DNA of 64,000 nucleotides from Alphaproteobacteria bacterium (GCA_015062305.1 SUUX01000004.1:62001-126000), one strand, 5' to 3'. Positions 1-11,065 are shown, counted from the first letter of the stretch. The notes: a model not told the origin generated them from the sequence alone. Made by a program: numbers and translations.

Positions 1-2
1 AC

Positions 3-875
3 TCATCTTGTCTCACCACTGCTTACATTATCACCATCACTCAACACACCCTCTAAACCATAGTTCACCAGCTTTATATACTCAAGCTGTTCTAAAGAAC
101 TAAATGGTTTAACAGCAATCTCTGTCTTGCTAACACTAACCACTTTACCAATAGGCAAACCTGCCGGAAAAACTCCTGCCACACCAGATGTCACTATTCT
201 ATCACCAATATTTATCTTAGCATCCAAAGGGATAAACACCAACTTCGGCATTGTAGAGTTATCTCCGCTCAAAATTCCTCTAACTCTGGTATCTTCAACC
301 ATTACGGGAATTTTAGAGTTAATGTCTGTTACCAAGATAACCTTAACATAATTATTGGCAACCTTATCAACTCTTCCCACCACTCCCTTATCAGCCAAGG
401 CAACTTGTCCCTTCTTCACATTTTCATCGCCGGTATATGCAATCATAGAATGAGAAAAAGCATCGCCTTCTTCCGCAATCACTCTGGCCGTAACAAAAGT
501 AGATTCCGGAGGAGTTACATAGTTCAACAAGTCTGCCATCAACTTGTTTTCCACCTCCAGCGAGCGAAACTTGTCATATATGGTATTCAGTCGCCTGTTT
601 TCTTCTCTGAGTTTAATATTATCTTTGTGAATTTGTCGCAAATCACTAAAATAATCATAGCCCTTTGCAATCATTCTTGCTGGCACCACCAACAAATCTA
701 TCAACGGCGAAAGCACACCCGTAGCCACTCCAGATGTCTTATCCATCACCACAGTATCGGTCTTATTCACCAACATCAACGCAAAAGCCGTCAAAAACAA
801 AATAACCAGCGCAAACTTCTTGGCAAGCAACCTAATTTGACTCAAATGTAAAAATAAACTTCTGCGTCGCTTCAT
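3..875 (-). CDS. mreC: Rod shape-determining protein MreC
   Basis: N-terminal TM, coiled coil, then beta-rich MreC core (GDENVKKGQVALADKGVVGRV; GDRIVTSGVAGVFPAGLPIGKV); directly downstream of mreB. Confidence 0.93.
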   Translation of the reverse strand: MKRRRSLFLHLSQIRLLAKKFALVILFLTAFALMLVNKTDTVVMDKTSGVATGVLSPLIDLLVVPARMIAKGYDYFSDLRQIHKDNIKLREENRRLNTIYDKFRSLEVENKLMADLLNYVTPPESTFVTARVIAEEGDAFSHSMIAYTGDENVKKGQVALADKGVVGRVDKVANNYVKVILVTDINSKIPVMVEDTRVRGILSGDNSTMPKLVFIPLDAKINIGDRIVTSGVAGVFPAGLPIGKVVSVSKTEIAVKPFSSLEQLEYIKLVNYGLEGVLSDGDNVSSGETR

Positions 876-972
876 AAAAAGTTCTCACAACTAACAACAA
901 CCTTTACAATGACGAAAATTTCGCAGCATCGCTACAAAATTTTCGCCATCATAAACAAAAAAACTAAAAGCT

Positions 973-2076
<1,104 letters not shown>

Positions 2077-2114
2077 CTATGTGCAACAACAAATTATTTT
2101 GTTCACAAAAAAAA

Positions 2115-2138
2115 GAGGAAAAACTTCCTCTTTTTTTA
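2115..2138 (-). terminator. Intrinsic terminator downstream of the VanX-like gene
   Basis: GAGGAA-aaac-TTCCTC hairpin flanked by A/T tracts. Confidence 0.7.
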
Positions 2139-2162
2139 TCACATGTCTCCTTATACTAAATA

Positions 2163-3110
2163 CTAAACATTCTTTACATTCAACAACCCGCCAACAACAC
2201 GGCTCAATCCCACATCTCTAGGAGCCATTTTATATCCATACGAGGCGGTTTTCCCTTTTAATAAAGCCCAATACTGATCTCCCAAACTGTAGTGAAAACA
2301 TTCATAACCATAATTAACAAAGCCAACTTTTGTCATTGCATTATACAATACTCTTCTAGCTTTAAGAAACCCTTTTTCTTTATCAGAAAGCTCACCCTTC
2401 TTTTCATAATGATGAGTATGTGTTATATCCTTCGGATTATCAAAATACCCCTCACCCATATCAACAACTTTACCTGTTTTCTTTTCCAACAAAACCACAT
2501 CCACAGCACCTCCTGTTGAGTGCATAGGCCACGTTTTAGGGTTTTTAGGGTCAAAACCATCCGCACTAGAACAATAATCAAGAGCAAATATTTTAGCATC
2601 TTCCGCTAGATACTTACGTTTATTAAGAATCTGCGCTCTATTTTTATCTGTTACAGCACAAAGTCCACATCCTTTAGCTTCAAAAAATTGCTCTTCAAAT
2701 GCCTTAAATAGCTTGCGTTGCGTAGCCGGTGAACGATGAGCATCTAACACAACCAATTCTAATCCCAATTTATTCAAAATCTCATTTGCCTTTAACAAAG
2801 CATCTACTGTTCCCTCTCTGGCGTAATTAACATCAGGAGCGCCAACAACATTTGATTTATACGTTGGATTATTTTTTGCTTGCGTTCTATAATAAGGAAC
2901 ACTTTTAATTCCCGCTTCAGCAACATCAACTAATTTCTCTTTATTAGCTTTTCCATCAACATCTATAGGTACAGTCTTATATGTAGCAGCATTATAGATA
3001 GGGAAATCAACTATTGGCTCCAAAAGCCCCAACCCCAAAGCATCATTCTCAACTTCCAGTTCATTAAAATTAACCCTATTACGATCGACTTGAATATTCA
3101 TAATGGCCAC
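2163..3110 (-). CDS. D-Ala-D-Ala dipeptidase family protein (VanX/DdpX-like, M15D)
   Basis: VVLDAHRSPATQRKLF; HSTGGAVDVVLL (HxxGxAxD zinc motif); YECFHYSLGDQYWAL (ExxH); no obvious signal peptide. Confidence 0.88.
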   Translation of the reverse strand: MAIMNIQVDRNRVNFNELEVENDALGLGLLEPIVDFPIYNAATYKTVPIDVDGKANKEKLVDVAEAGIKSVPYYRTQAKNNPTYKSNVVGAPDVNYAREGTVDALLKANEILNKLGLELVVLDAHRSPATQRKLFKAFEEQFFEAKGCGLCAVTDKNRAQILNKRKYLAEDAKIFALDYCSSADGFDPKNPKTWPMHSTGGAVDVVLLEKKTGKVVDMGEGYFDNPKDITHTHHYEKKGELSDKEKGFLKARRVLYNAMTKVGFVNYGYECFHYSLGDQYWALLKGKTASYGYKMAPRDVGLSRVVGGLLNVKNV

Positions 3111-3165
3111 CTATTGTATTACAATTAAAACTATGGGCCTAGTGTACCACAAATATTATTGTCTG

Positions 3166-4056
3166 TCAAATACAAATTTTGTCCAAAATATACTCTGCAT
3201 TCAACTTATTCCTAAACCAGGTTCTCTGCCTTTTAGCATATTGCCTAGTATGTAATTTCGCCAAAGCAACTGCCTCTTCAAAGCTCGATTCTCCCAATAA
3301 AAACATTGCCAATTCTGGAACTCCTAACATTTTCATTACCGGAAGATTTTCTGGCAACCTCAAATCAAGCAAACTACGTACTTCTTCCAAAGCTCCTTGC
3401 TCTATCATTTTGTCAAATCTTGCATAACAACGCTCATCCAAATCTTTAGCTGGTGGTAATATTTTAATTACCTTAAAATCAGCCTCCGGCAAATACTTAA
3501 CCATCGGCTCCTTATACCACTCCGCAATAGACTTTCCGGTTTGCAAAAAAATCTCTGCAGCACGTCTCACTCTGGTTTTATCTGCAGCATTGAGCATTTG
3601 TGCTGCCTTCGCATCATTTTCTTGCAACCATGCATATATTTTATCAATCTTTTTCACTTGTTCACGAACATCTGCACTTGGCTCCGGGATAGGAGTGGTT
3701 CCATTTATCAGGTTATCAATATACAAACCCGTACCACCAACCACCACTGGTAATTTTCCTTTTGCCCAAATCTCTTTTATTTGAGCAACCGCCAATTTCA
3801 ACCACTCAACCACCGTTCCATTTTTGCTTGGTGGATATATCTCATACAAGTAATGTGGCACCATTTTTTTTTCTTCTTCGCTTGGAGCTGCAGATATAAT
3901 AGAAGTTCCGGCATAAACCTGCATAGAATCAGCATTAACAATTTCTCCGCCATACCTCAAAGCCAAATCTATTGCCAAAGCAGATTTTCCCGAAGCTGTG
4001 GGCCCAGCAACAATAACCACCGTATTATTATTATTTAAATTCCCCAACTCCAACAT
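3166..4056 (-). CDS. miaA: tRNA dimethylallyltransferase MiaA
   Basis: VIVAGPTASGKSALAIDLA; NADSMQVY; VVVGGTGLYI; TRQYAKRQRTWFRN. Confidence 0.97.
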   Translation of the reverse strand: MLELGNLNNNNTVVIVAGPTASGKSALAIDLALRYGGEIVNADSMQVYAGTSIISAAPSEEEKKMVPHYLYEIYPPSKNGTVVEWLKLAVAQIKEIWAKGKLPVVVGGTGLYIDNLINGTTPIPEPSADVREQVKKIDKIYAWLQENDAKAAQMLNAADKTRVRRAAEIFLQTGKSIAEWYKEPMVKYLPEADFKVIKILPPAKDLDERCYARFDKMIEQGALEEVRSLLDLRLPENLPVMKMLGVPELAMFLLGESSFEEAVALAKLHTRQYAKRQRTWFRNKLNAEYILDKICI

Positions 4057-4060
4057 GAGT

Positions 4061-4975
4061 TCAAGCTTCCAAAGATCGACATCCTGCAGATGTCACCAAC
4101 ATCTCACACAAATCTGCATAAGATATTCCCACATATTTTGCTTGTTCCGGCACCAAAGACAAAGGGGTCATTCCCGGGTGAGTATTAATTTCCAACAAAA
4201 CAGGGCCATCTTCTTCATTATATCGCACATCAATTCTAGACACTGTCCTGCACCCAAGTTTACGATGCAATTTCTCAGCCCAACGTTTGCATTTTTCAGC
4301 AACTTCTTCCGGAATTTCTGCAGGCAAAATATGTTCTGTCACTCCATCTGTATATTTAGCCTCATAATCATAAAATTCCAATTTCGGTCTAATCTCCGTA
4401 ACCACATACGCCTTGCCGCCAATACAAGCCACTGTCAGCTCTTTGCCGGGAATATATTTTTCCACCATAATTTCCATATTTTCATCAGCATACTGCACTT
4501 GTTCCAAATCTTTGTTAGACATAATGATATATACACCAACACTAGAACCGTCACTAATCGGTTTCAAAACATATGGCATCGAAACCATTGTGCCATTATT
4601 CCAAAAATCTTTTACCTTAATTTTTTCGCTCAATGCCACTTTTATACCGCAAGATCTGGCCAAATATTTAGTAACATCTTTATCCATTCCCAACAAAGAA
4701 CTTCTCATTCCCGAGTGGGTATACGGAATTTGCAACATATCCAAAAAACCTTGTACCGCTCCATCTTCACCCCAGTTTCCATGCAAAGCATTAAAAACCA
4801 CATCTGGTTTTTCTTTTTTTAACACGTCCAAAAATTTCCATGCATCTTGCAAATCATGTTCCACTACTTCGTAGTTTTTTTCCTTCAAAGCAGCAACAAC
4901 TCCTCTTCCACTAACCAAACTAACTTCTCTTTCATGAGAAAAACCACCCATCAGCACCAAAACTTTTTTAGCCAT
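4061..4975 (-). CDS. ddl: D-alanine--D-alanine ligase
   Basis: MGGFSHEREVSLVSG; ALHGNWGEDGAVQG; VLLEINTHPGMTPLSLVPEQA. Confidence 0.97.
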   Translation of the reverse strand: MAKKVLVLMGGFSHEREVSLVSGRGVVAALKEKNYEVVEHDLQDAWKFLDVLKKEKPDVVFNALHGNWGEDGAVQGFLDMLQIPYTHSGMRSSLLGMDKDVTKYLARSCGIKVALSEKIKVKDFWNNGTMVSMPYVLKPISDGSSVGVYIIMSNKDLEQVQYADENMEIMVEKYIPGKELTVACIGGKAYVVTEIRPKLEFYDYEAKYTDGVTEHILPAEIPEEVAEKCKRWAEKLHRKLGCRTVSRIDVRYNEEDGPVLLEINTHPGMTPLSLVPEQAKYVGISYADLCEMLVTSAGCRSLEA

Positions 4976-5043
4976 GATTAAACCCTTTAAATTTTAATTT
5001 TTTATGCTATTGTAGCCATAAAGTTTAAAGAAAGAATAAAACA

Positions 5044-5817
5044 ATGAAAAAAATCATTCTATTTTTGTTATTTTTACAACTATCCGTCTCATCAGTCAAT
5101 GCCTCAGAAGTAACTCATGACTTCAAAGTTTTTTTAGGCCCGTTTAGTGCAGCCCAAACAACGTTCACATATTCTCTTTCTCCAACCCAATACGGAGTAA
5201 CATCATCTGTAAAAACCGCCGGTGTGTTTGATACGCTATATCCATTTAAAGCCGATTACCACACCTCTGGCAAAATCAAAAATAATTCCTTTGAAACAAG
5301 CAAATACCACTATAAGTCCCAAAGTCGTTTTAATCGTCGCCACAAAGAGTTAATATATAACGAACAAGGCCTACCGATATATCGCATTAGCTCCAAAAAC
5401 GACAAAGAAAAAAAAGTTAAACTGGAACCTAGCCCAAACCACAAAGGAACCACAGACCTTCAAACCGTCATGGCCGAGTTAGCTTTTCAATATAACACTT
5501 TCAAATTTTGCGATTCTCGCATGCAAGTATTTGATGGCAAACGCCGTTATGATGTTATTTTCAAAGACGAAGGAAAAGAAGAAATATTCGCCAATGAATA
5601 CTCTTCTTATAGCGGATACGCCACAAAATGTTCCATGTATATAGATAAATTGGCTTCTCAAGGAGATGACCTTTTATGGGAACTAACATCTGAGCGCCCC
5701 ATTTATTTTTGGATTTTAGAACAACAAAACAAACCATTTATCGCCCGAATTAATATCAAAGAAACTCCTCTTGGAGAACTAAACGTATACACAACTAACG
5801 TTAATATAAAGGATTAA
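5044..5817 (+). CDS. DUF3108-domain secreted protein
   Basis: Signal peptide; FTYSLSPTQYGVTSSVKTAGVFDTLYPFKADYHTSGKI pattern typical of DUF3108. Confidence 0.75.
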   Translation: MKKIILFLLFLQLSVSSVNASEVTHDFKVFLGPFSAAQTTFTYSLSPTQYGVTSSVKTAGVFDTLYPFKADYHTSGKIKNNSFETSKYHYKSQSRFNRRHKELIYNEQGLPIYRISSKNDKEKKVKLEPSPNHKGTTDLQTVMAELAFQYNTFKFCDSRMQVFDGKRRYDVIFKDEGKEEIFANEYSSYSGYATKCSMYIDKLASQGDDLLWELTSERPIYFWILEQQNKPFIARINIKETPLGELNVYTTNVNIKD

Positions 5818-5820
5818 ATT

Positions 5821-7230
5821 ATGTTACCTAAAGCAGAACTCCTTTTGCCTGCAGGCTCTCTAGTAAAACTTAAAACTGCTATTCTCTACGGAGCAGATGC
5901 CGTATACGCCGGCACTCCTGATATGTGTCTGAGAGCTCAAAGCAAATTCACTCTAAAAGAGTTGGAAGAAGGGATAAAATTTGTACACCAACATGGCAAA
6001 AAAATATACCTCACTCTAAACCTGTTCATGCACAATAGAGATGTAGAAAAACTTCCTTCTTTTGTCAAAACTCTCCGCCACTTACAGCCAGACGGCGTAC
6101 TAATTGCCGATCCCGGCGTATTTATGTATGTCAAAGAAAATGCGCCAGAGTTAAACCTATTCGTTTCTACGCAAGCCAACATATGTTCTGCTCAAGCCGT
6201 AAAATTTTGGCAATCCCAAGGAGCCAAACTTTGTGTTTTGGGTAGAGAAGTAACCTTTGAAGAAATGAAACAAATACGCCAACAATGTCCAGACATCTTA
6301 CTAGAATGTTTCATGCACGGCGCAATGTGTATGTCATATTCCGGACGCTGTTTAATTTCCAACTATTTGGCTGACCGCAGTGCCAACCAAGGCAAATGCG
6401 CACACTGTTGCCGCTGGCACTACAAATTACACTTGCGTTTCAAAGATGGTTCAATCAAAGATATAGAAATAAACGAACAAAATAAAGATGCTTTTGAATT
6501 TTTATTAGAAGAAGACTTCCGTCCCGGAGAATATTACGAAATAATGGAGGACGAAAATGGAGGCTATATGCTCAACTCCAAAGACATGTGTCTAATGCCT
6601 CGCCTGCCAGACTTACTTTCTGCCGGAATGGATTCTCTAAAAGTTGAAGGGCGAAACAAAACCGAATACTACACAGCAATCGTTGCTCGCACCTACCGCC
6701 AAGCAATTGATGATTGGTATACAAATCCTAATAACTGGAACTACAACAAATACATGGATGACTTATACACCCTGCAAAACAGAGGTTATTGCCTAGGTTT
6801 TCACGATGGTAAGCTCACCAACATTAGCCAAAATTATGAATACACTCGCACCCTTGGCGACTGGCTCTTTGCTGGTTCTATTGTCGAATGGCAAGAAGAT
6901 GACGCCATATTTGAGGTTCGCAACTATATTAACAGTGGCGAATTCATAGAATTTCTTATTCCTAACGGCTTAAACAACTTACGCCTTACACTAACAGAAT
7001 TTGAAGATGCCGAAACCGGAGAAACAACACCTAAAGTTTCAGCAGGACAAGGCAAAAAAATCCGCATTCATCCTCAGGCATGGAAGCAACCGATTGCTGA
7101 AATAAAAAAACTATTGCCCCAATTTGCAATAGCTCGCAAACCTGCCACTCTTCAAGGAGAACCCAAAGAGATGCTCGATCGCAAAAAAGAAGAATTTTCC
7201 ATTTTATGCAACCAAAAAAACGGGGATTAA
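5821..7230 (+). CDS. U32 family peptidase (TrhP/RlhA-like tRNA/rRNA hydroxylation family)
   Basis: ELLLPAGSLVKLKTAILYGADAVYAGTPDMCLRAQ; CFMHGAMCMSYSGRCLISNYL; Cys-rich centre GKCAHCCRW. Confidence 0.92.
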   Translation: MLPKAELLLPAGSLVKLKTAILYGADAVYAGTPDMCLRAQSKFTLKELEEGIKFVHQHGKKIYLTLNLFMHNRDVEKLPSFVKTLRHLQPDGVLIADPGVFMYVKENAPELNLFVSTQANICSAQAVKFWQSQGAKLCVLGREVTFEEMKQIRQQCPDILLECFMHGAMCMSYSGRCLISNYLADRSANQGKCAHCCRWHYKLHLRFKDGSIKDIEINEQNKDAFEFLLEEDFRPGEYYEIMEDENGGYMLNSKDMCLMPRLPDLLSAGMDSLKVEGRNKTEYYTAIVARTYRQAIDDWYTNPNNWNYNKYMDDLYTLQNRGYCLGFHDGKLTNISQNYEYTRTLGDWLFAGSIVEWQEDDAIFEVRNYINSGEFIEFLIPNGLNNLRLTLTEFEDAETGETTPKVSAGQGKKIRIHPQAWKQPIAEIKKLLPQFAIARKPATLQGEPKEMLDRKKEEFSILCNQKNGD

Positions 7231-7243
7231 TTCCCCGTTTTTT
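7214..7243. terminator. Bidirectional terminator spanning the two convergent stop codons
   Basis: AAAAAACGGGG-attaatt-CCCCGTTTTTT palindrome. Confidence 0.8.
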
Positions 7244-7727
7244 GCAATATTTCAGCCGTTCTTGCCGCCAAATTAAGGACTCTCTCCCAATCCTTTTGCT
7301 CTCCCAGCTTTTCATAAATATTTGCCAATAATTCTGTTGTTTTTAATATTTTTTCACAACGTTCTTTCACTGTTATATCTTCTTTACCAATCAACTCTAT
7401 CATCTTTTCTAAAACATTGGCTCTCTGCTTATCTGATGTCGATGTCAACACCGCTTTTTCCAAATACATATAAGCTGCCGATGGCAATTTTTTCTGTTCA
7501 TAAGCTTTTGCGATATTTTGATAAGCCCAAAATAGCAACGTGTTTCTCTTCACGCTTCTGTCTTTTTTACATTCTGCTGAAGAAGAGCAAAATTTAACCA
7601 CTTTATCATATGCATCTATCATCTCATCCAAACTTCTGCTCTCAGCCAAAGAATCATTAGCCATTTGAAAAGCCTGCATTATATTTTCGGCTCTCTCTTT
7701 ATCGTTTTTATGCAATTTCATCCCCAA
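7227..7727 (-). CDS. Hypothetical TPR-like helical protein
   Basis: Complete ORF with repeated helical segments (AYMYLEKAVLTSTSDKQRANVLEKMIELIG...). Confidence 0.55.
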   Translation of the reverse strand: MGMKLHKNDKERAENIMQAFQMANDSLAESRSLDEMIDAYDKVVKFCSSSAECKKDRSVKRNTLLFWAYQNIAKAYEQKKLPSAAYMYLEKAVLTSTSDKQRANVLEKMIELIGKEDITVKERCEKILKTTELLANIYEKLGEQKDWERVLNLAARTAEILQKTGN

Positions 7728-7742
7728 CCTCCAATACTTGAA

Positions 7743-8066
7743 TTAATGTTTGTTTCTATCAAATCCCATCACACAAGTCCGGCTTATTTCTCCACCTGTT
7801 TTTAGACAATAGTCTTCTCTAACCAACCCATATTCATCATGAATAGGACATTCTTCACACAAGCACCCCTTATCCTCTTCTATGCAATTACTTTTTTCAA
7901 AAGCACAGAACATACCTTCAAAATGCTCAACATTATCCAAATCATCAGCCAATTTTATCAAATTAGCAGGATAACTCCTAATTTTGCACCCCATCGTATA
8001 AGATGGACATTCATTACATCTGCATTTTTTTAAATTTTCTTTTGTTTTGGCGACTAACATATTCAT
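7743..8066 (-). CDS. Cys-rich DUF2769-like protein
   Basis: Two CxCxxCP motifs (CRCNECPSY, CLCEECPIH); 11 Cys in 107 aa. Confidence 0.6.
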   Translation of the reverse strand: MNMLVAKTKENLKKCRCNECPSYTMGCKIRSYPANLIKLADDLDNVEHFEGMFCAFEKSNCIEEDKGCLCEECPIHDEYGLVREDYCLKTGGEISRTCVMGFDRNKH

Positions 8067-8142
8067 ACTCCTTTCAATGTTCTTACAAGAAGTATGAGCT
8101 CAATACAAAAAAACAATAGATATTTAGATAAAAAATTTAACT

Positions 8143-8430
8143 TTAAACGCGTTTAAAAACACCTTCTTCAATATCTGGCAAAAAAGAAGATCTTCTTCCT
8201 ACAATAAAAACAACATCATCTACTCTGGCTAAGATAGGCCCTTTATGACAAGCCAATACCATAGCATCGACTTGTTTTTCATCCCCTCTCATCAATATCT
8301 CTACACTCCCATCAGCCGCATTGTGCACCCATCCAGAGATTCCTCCTATTTCTTGGGCGGTCTTAACCGCCCAATACCTAAAACCAATCCCCTGCACACG
8401 CCCTTTAATTTTTATGTAGATTTCTCTCAT
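8143..8430 (-). CDS. acyP: Acylphosphatase
   Basis: IKGRVQGIGFRYWAVKTAQEIGGISGWVHNAADGSVEILMRGDE, canonical fold motifs. Confidence 0.93.
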   Translation of the reverse strand: MREIYIKIKGRVQGIGFRYWAVKTAQEIGGISGWVHNAADGSVEILMRGDEKQVDAMVLACHKGPILARVDDVVFIVGRRSSFLPDIEEGVFKRV

Positions 8431-8927
8431 TTTTTCAAAAATAATTCTATATCAGACAACTCTTGATGACGTTCGTGCCTACGAGCCTCAGCTTCAGCAT
8501 CTTTACCCCAAGCATCGGCCTGAAACAACTCTTCCAGATATGCCGCCTTATAAGCTTGTTCTGCATTCAATTTTCCTTTAACCAATGCAGAAGCCAACAG
8601 AACTGACCGCATATTTAATGCTGCTAAATAAAACGCAGCTAATTGTTTGTCAGACAATTTTTCCATAAAACTCTTCAAACCTTTTCCAGAATCCAAATTT
8701 TCTTTTTGCACATCCAAACTTTTAGTTGTTTTATATTTTTCACCAAATTCTTCTCTGGCCCAATTTAAAACAGGGGTCCATTCTTTTTCCTGTTTTTCTA
8801 ACAAATTGGCATCTGTGCCCCAAAACAGTAACATATCTGTTGCAGCATATTGCATCAACTTTGCAATAATATCATCTCTATAACTTGCAATTTCTTGTGC
8901 TGCCTGGTTCAATTTTTTTATTGTCAT
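8427..8927 (-). CDS. ATP12-family protein (F1 ATPase assembly), C-terminal domain only
   Basis: YAATDMLLFWGTDANLLEKQEKEWTPVLNWAREEFGEKYKTT resembles the ATP12 C-terminal domain; near rluC/rarA as in other alphaproteobacteria. Confidence 0.65.
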   Translation of the reverse strand: MTIKKLNQAAQEIASYRDDIIAKLMQYAATDMLLFWGTDANLLEKQEKEWTPVLNWAREEFGEKYKTTKSLDVQKENLDSGKGLKSFMEKLSDKQLAAFYLAALNMRSVLLASALVKGKLNAEQAYKAAYLEELFQADAWGKDAEAEARRHERHQELSDIELFLKK

Positions 8928-8938
8928 TCAAGTCCTCT

Positions 8939-11065
8939 CTATTTCTTATTAGTCGATGTAAAAACACCTAACAAATCTTTAGCGGCATTTTCCAGATTCT
9001 TCAATTCTTTTTTTATTTGGTTGGTAGTATCTTTATATACCTCTTGACCTGTAGCACGAACCCCCGTAGGTTTCGGAAACCGTGAAGCATAAGGCGTCCC
9101 TTGCAACGCTGTATAACAAGGTTCACCGCTTCCGTTTAGCAACATCTGAGATCCCATATAAGAAACACCTCCGGTAGCCAACACTCCTACAACCGTCTTC
9201 AACGCCTCTTTATCATCGATTCGTATCTTTGGTTTCTGAATCGTCCCCGTAATTTTAACAAATGATGCCAAAGCCTGACCCAAATTTCCAGTACTCAATT
9301 CATGCAAAGAAGGTTCCACTGTAAACAATATATCCTCATTGTGCAAATTAACATTTCCATCAGCCATAACAGTCAATTGCTTAGAATCAATTGCTATCCC
9401 TTGAGGCATATTTACCTTCCCGTTATTAAAATCTGCTCGCAAAACAGCACATGTTAAATCCACATTTTTCACTTTATCCTTTACAATACCAAACACATCA
9501 AGCAATTGTCTTATAAAATTTGTTCTCATAAATTGCAAAGCACCTGTTTGCACAACAGAATTTCCAACAATAACAATCACCTGTCCATCTAAGTTATCAA
9601 CCACTTGTCGATAAGTATCTCCTTTTCCTCTTAAATTTATATCAATATCTGTCTGCCCACCACTTTTTACACCAAAATCATTATCTCCGGTAACAGCAAA
9701 CTCTCCATAAAGATTCTGAATTAACATATTTTTACTTATAGCCTTTACTGCCATACTTTTATTTGCGGCATCAACATTAATTTTTGCTTCAAGACTGCCT
9801 CCTCCAAAATCAAACAGCAATGGATTAACAGACAATTTTCCGCTTTTTAACACCGCTTCCAGACTCATATTATTTGCACTTAATCCCTGAGCTAAAATTA
9901 CTTTCCCTACATTAAGCTTTACATTAGCATCTGCCTTATATAGCAATTCATACGGAATAGGCTCGTTTGGAACACTCTCTAATGCCTGAGCCTCTCCTAT
10001 AATAGAAGGCATCATAAAGGCAAAATTATTTTTGGTATTAAACTTTCCCACATCTATTTTAGGACTTTGCAAATCTGCACTTACCTGAGGCACAATACCA
10101 TCCCAACGAACCTTTACCTTCCCTGTAATCAAGTTATTTACAACATTCAATGTTTCAATATTAGCGGTTAGACCTCTCATATCACCATCCAACCGAGTTT
10201 TCAGTGTAGTTTCTGGCGCCCCCAAATTACCTGCCGGATTATAAAAATTAACTAACATTGCATATTGTGGATTTTCTAACAAGTTAGCAATCGTACCATT
10301 GATATCTGCCTCAACACCCAAAGCTTTCAGGCTCATAACAAATGGAAAAGCACCATCTTTATTCAAAACTTGAGCCAAAGAACCGGCATCAATAGTTCCT
10401 TGTACCTCATCCTGATTATACAATAAATCAAACGTCATCTGAATCGGAGAATTTGCATCAGGAATTTTCAAATCTATTTCATTTATTTGCAATCGTTGCA
10501 ACTGATTGGTTTTTGCATCATAATATTCAACAATACCTTTTTCTATCTGCACATTTTTAGCTGCAAAACTAGCTGCCAATACTGTCACTGGAGCTTTTGC
10601 CACATCTGGAATTTGTTTGATCGACTGAGGAACAGACACTCTGGATTTTGTAGCAGCTAGTCCATCACCAAAATTCCAATTTACTTCACCTGATGAAGAC
10701 TTTTCTAAATATATCTCCGGAGCATCCAAAATAACCTTATCTATAATTATTTGCTTTTTCAATAACGGCAAGAGCGCAAATTTAACCTCTGCTTGACTAA
10801 CTTTAATCATTTGTGCATTCTGCGCCCACGATGCGTTAGCAAGCTCCACATCATTCACCACAATTGTCGGAACCAAAGATAAAGCAACTTTTGCATCTCC
10901 ATTAATCCTAAGAATTCTACCCAATTGTTGTTCTGCTATATCTTCAACATAACTTTTATATTTATTCAAATCAAAATGCCTAACTGCAAAATAGCCACCA
11001 ATAGCCAGAATAATAATCAAACTAAACACTATAGATGCAAAAATCTTCACAATTTTCTTAGGCAT
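8939..11065 (-). CDS. AsmA family protein
   Basis: N-terminal TM, FDLNKYKSYVEDIAEQQLGRILRINGDAKVALSLVPTIVVNDVELANASWA; C-terminal AsmA_2-like region. Confidence 0.9.
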   Translation of the reverse strand: MPKKIVKIFASIVFSLIIILAIGGYFAVRHFDLNKYKSYVEDIAEQQLGRILRINGDAKVALSLVPTIVVNDVELANASWAQNAQMIKVSQAEVKFALLPLLKKQIIIDKVILDAPEIYLEKSSSGEVNWNFGDGLAATKSRVSVPQSIKQIPDVAKAPVTVLAASFAAKNVQIEKGIVEYYDAKTNQLQRLQINEIDLKIPDANSPIQMTFDLLYNQDEVQGTIDAGSLAQVLNKDGAFPFVMSLKALGVEADINGTIANLLENPQYAMLVNFYNPAGNLGAPETTLKTRLDGDMRGLTANIETLNVVNNLITGKVKVRWDGIVPQVSADLQSPKIDVGKFNTKNNFAFMMPSIIGEAQALESVPNEPIPYELLYKADANVKLNVGKVILAQGLSANNMSLEAVLKSGKLSVNPLLFDFGGGSLEAKINVDAANKSMAVKAISKNMLIQNLYGEFAVTGDNDFGVKSGGQTDIDINLRGKGDTYRQVVDNLDGQVIVIVGNSVVQTGALQFMRTNFIRQLLDVFGIVKDKVKNVDLTCAVLRADFNNGKVNMPQGIAIDSKQLTVMADGNVNLHNEDILFTVEPSLHELSTGNLGQALASFVKITGTIQKPKIRIDDKEALKTVVGVLATGGVSYMGSQMLLNGSGEPCYTALQGTPYASRFPKPTGVRATGQEVYKDTTNQIKKELKNLENAAKDLLGVFTSTNKK

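Noticed and set aside
905-955. Inverted repeat GACGAAAATTT...AAATTTTCGCC between mreB and mreC
   Set aside because: Pairing is real but there is no T tract or known motif; insufficient to call a regulator or terminator.
3998-4822. 274-aa plus-strand ORF antisense to miaA/ddl
   Set aside because: Covers two clear conserved genes on the other strand; composition (Ser/His/Phe/Ile-rich) is a shadow-frame artefact.
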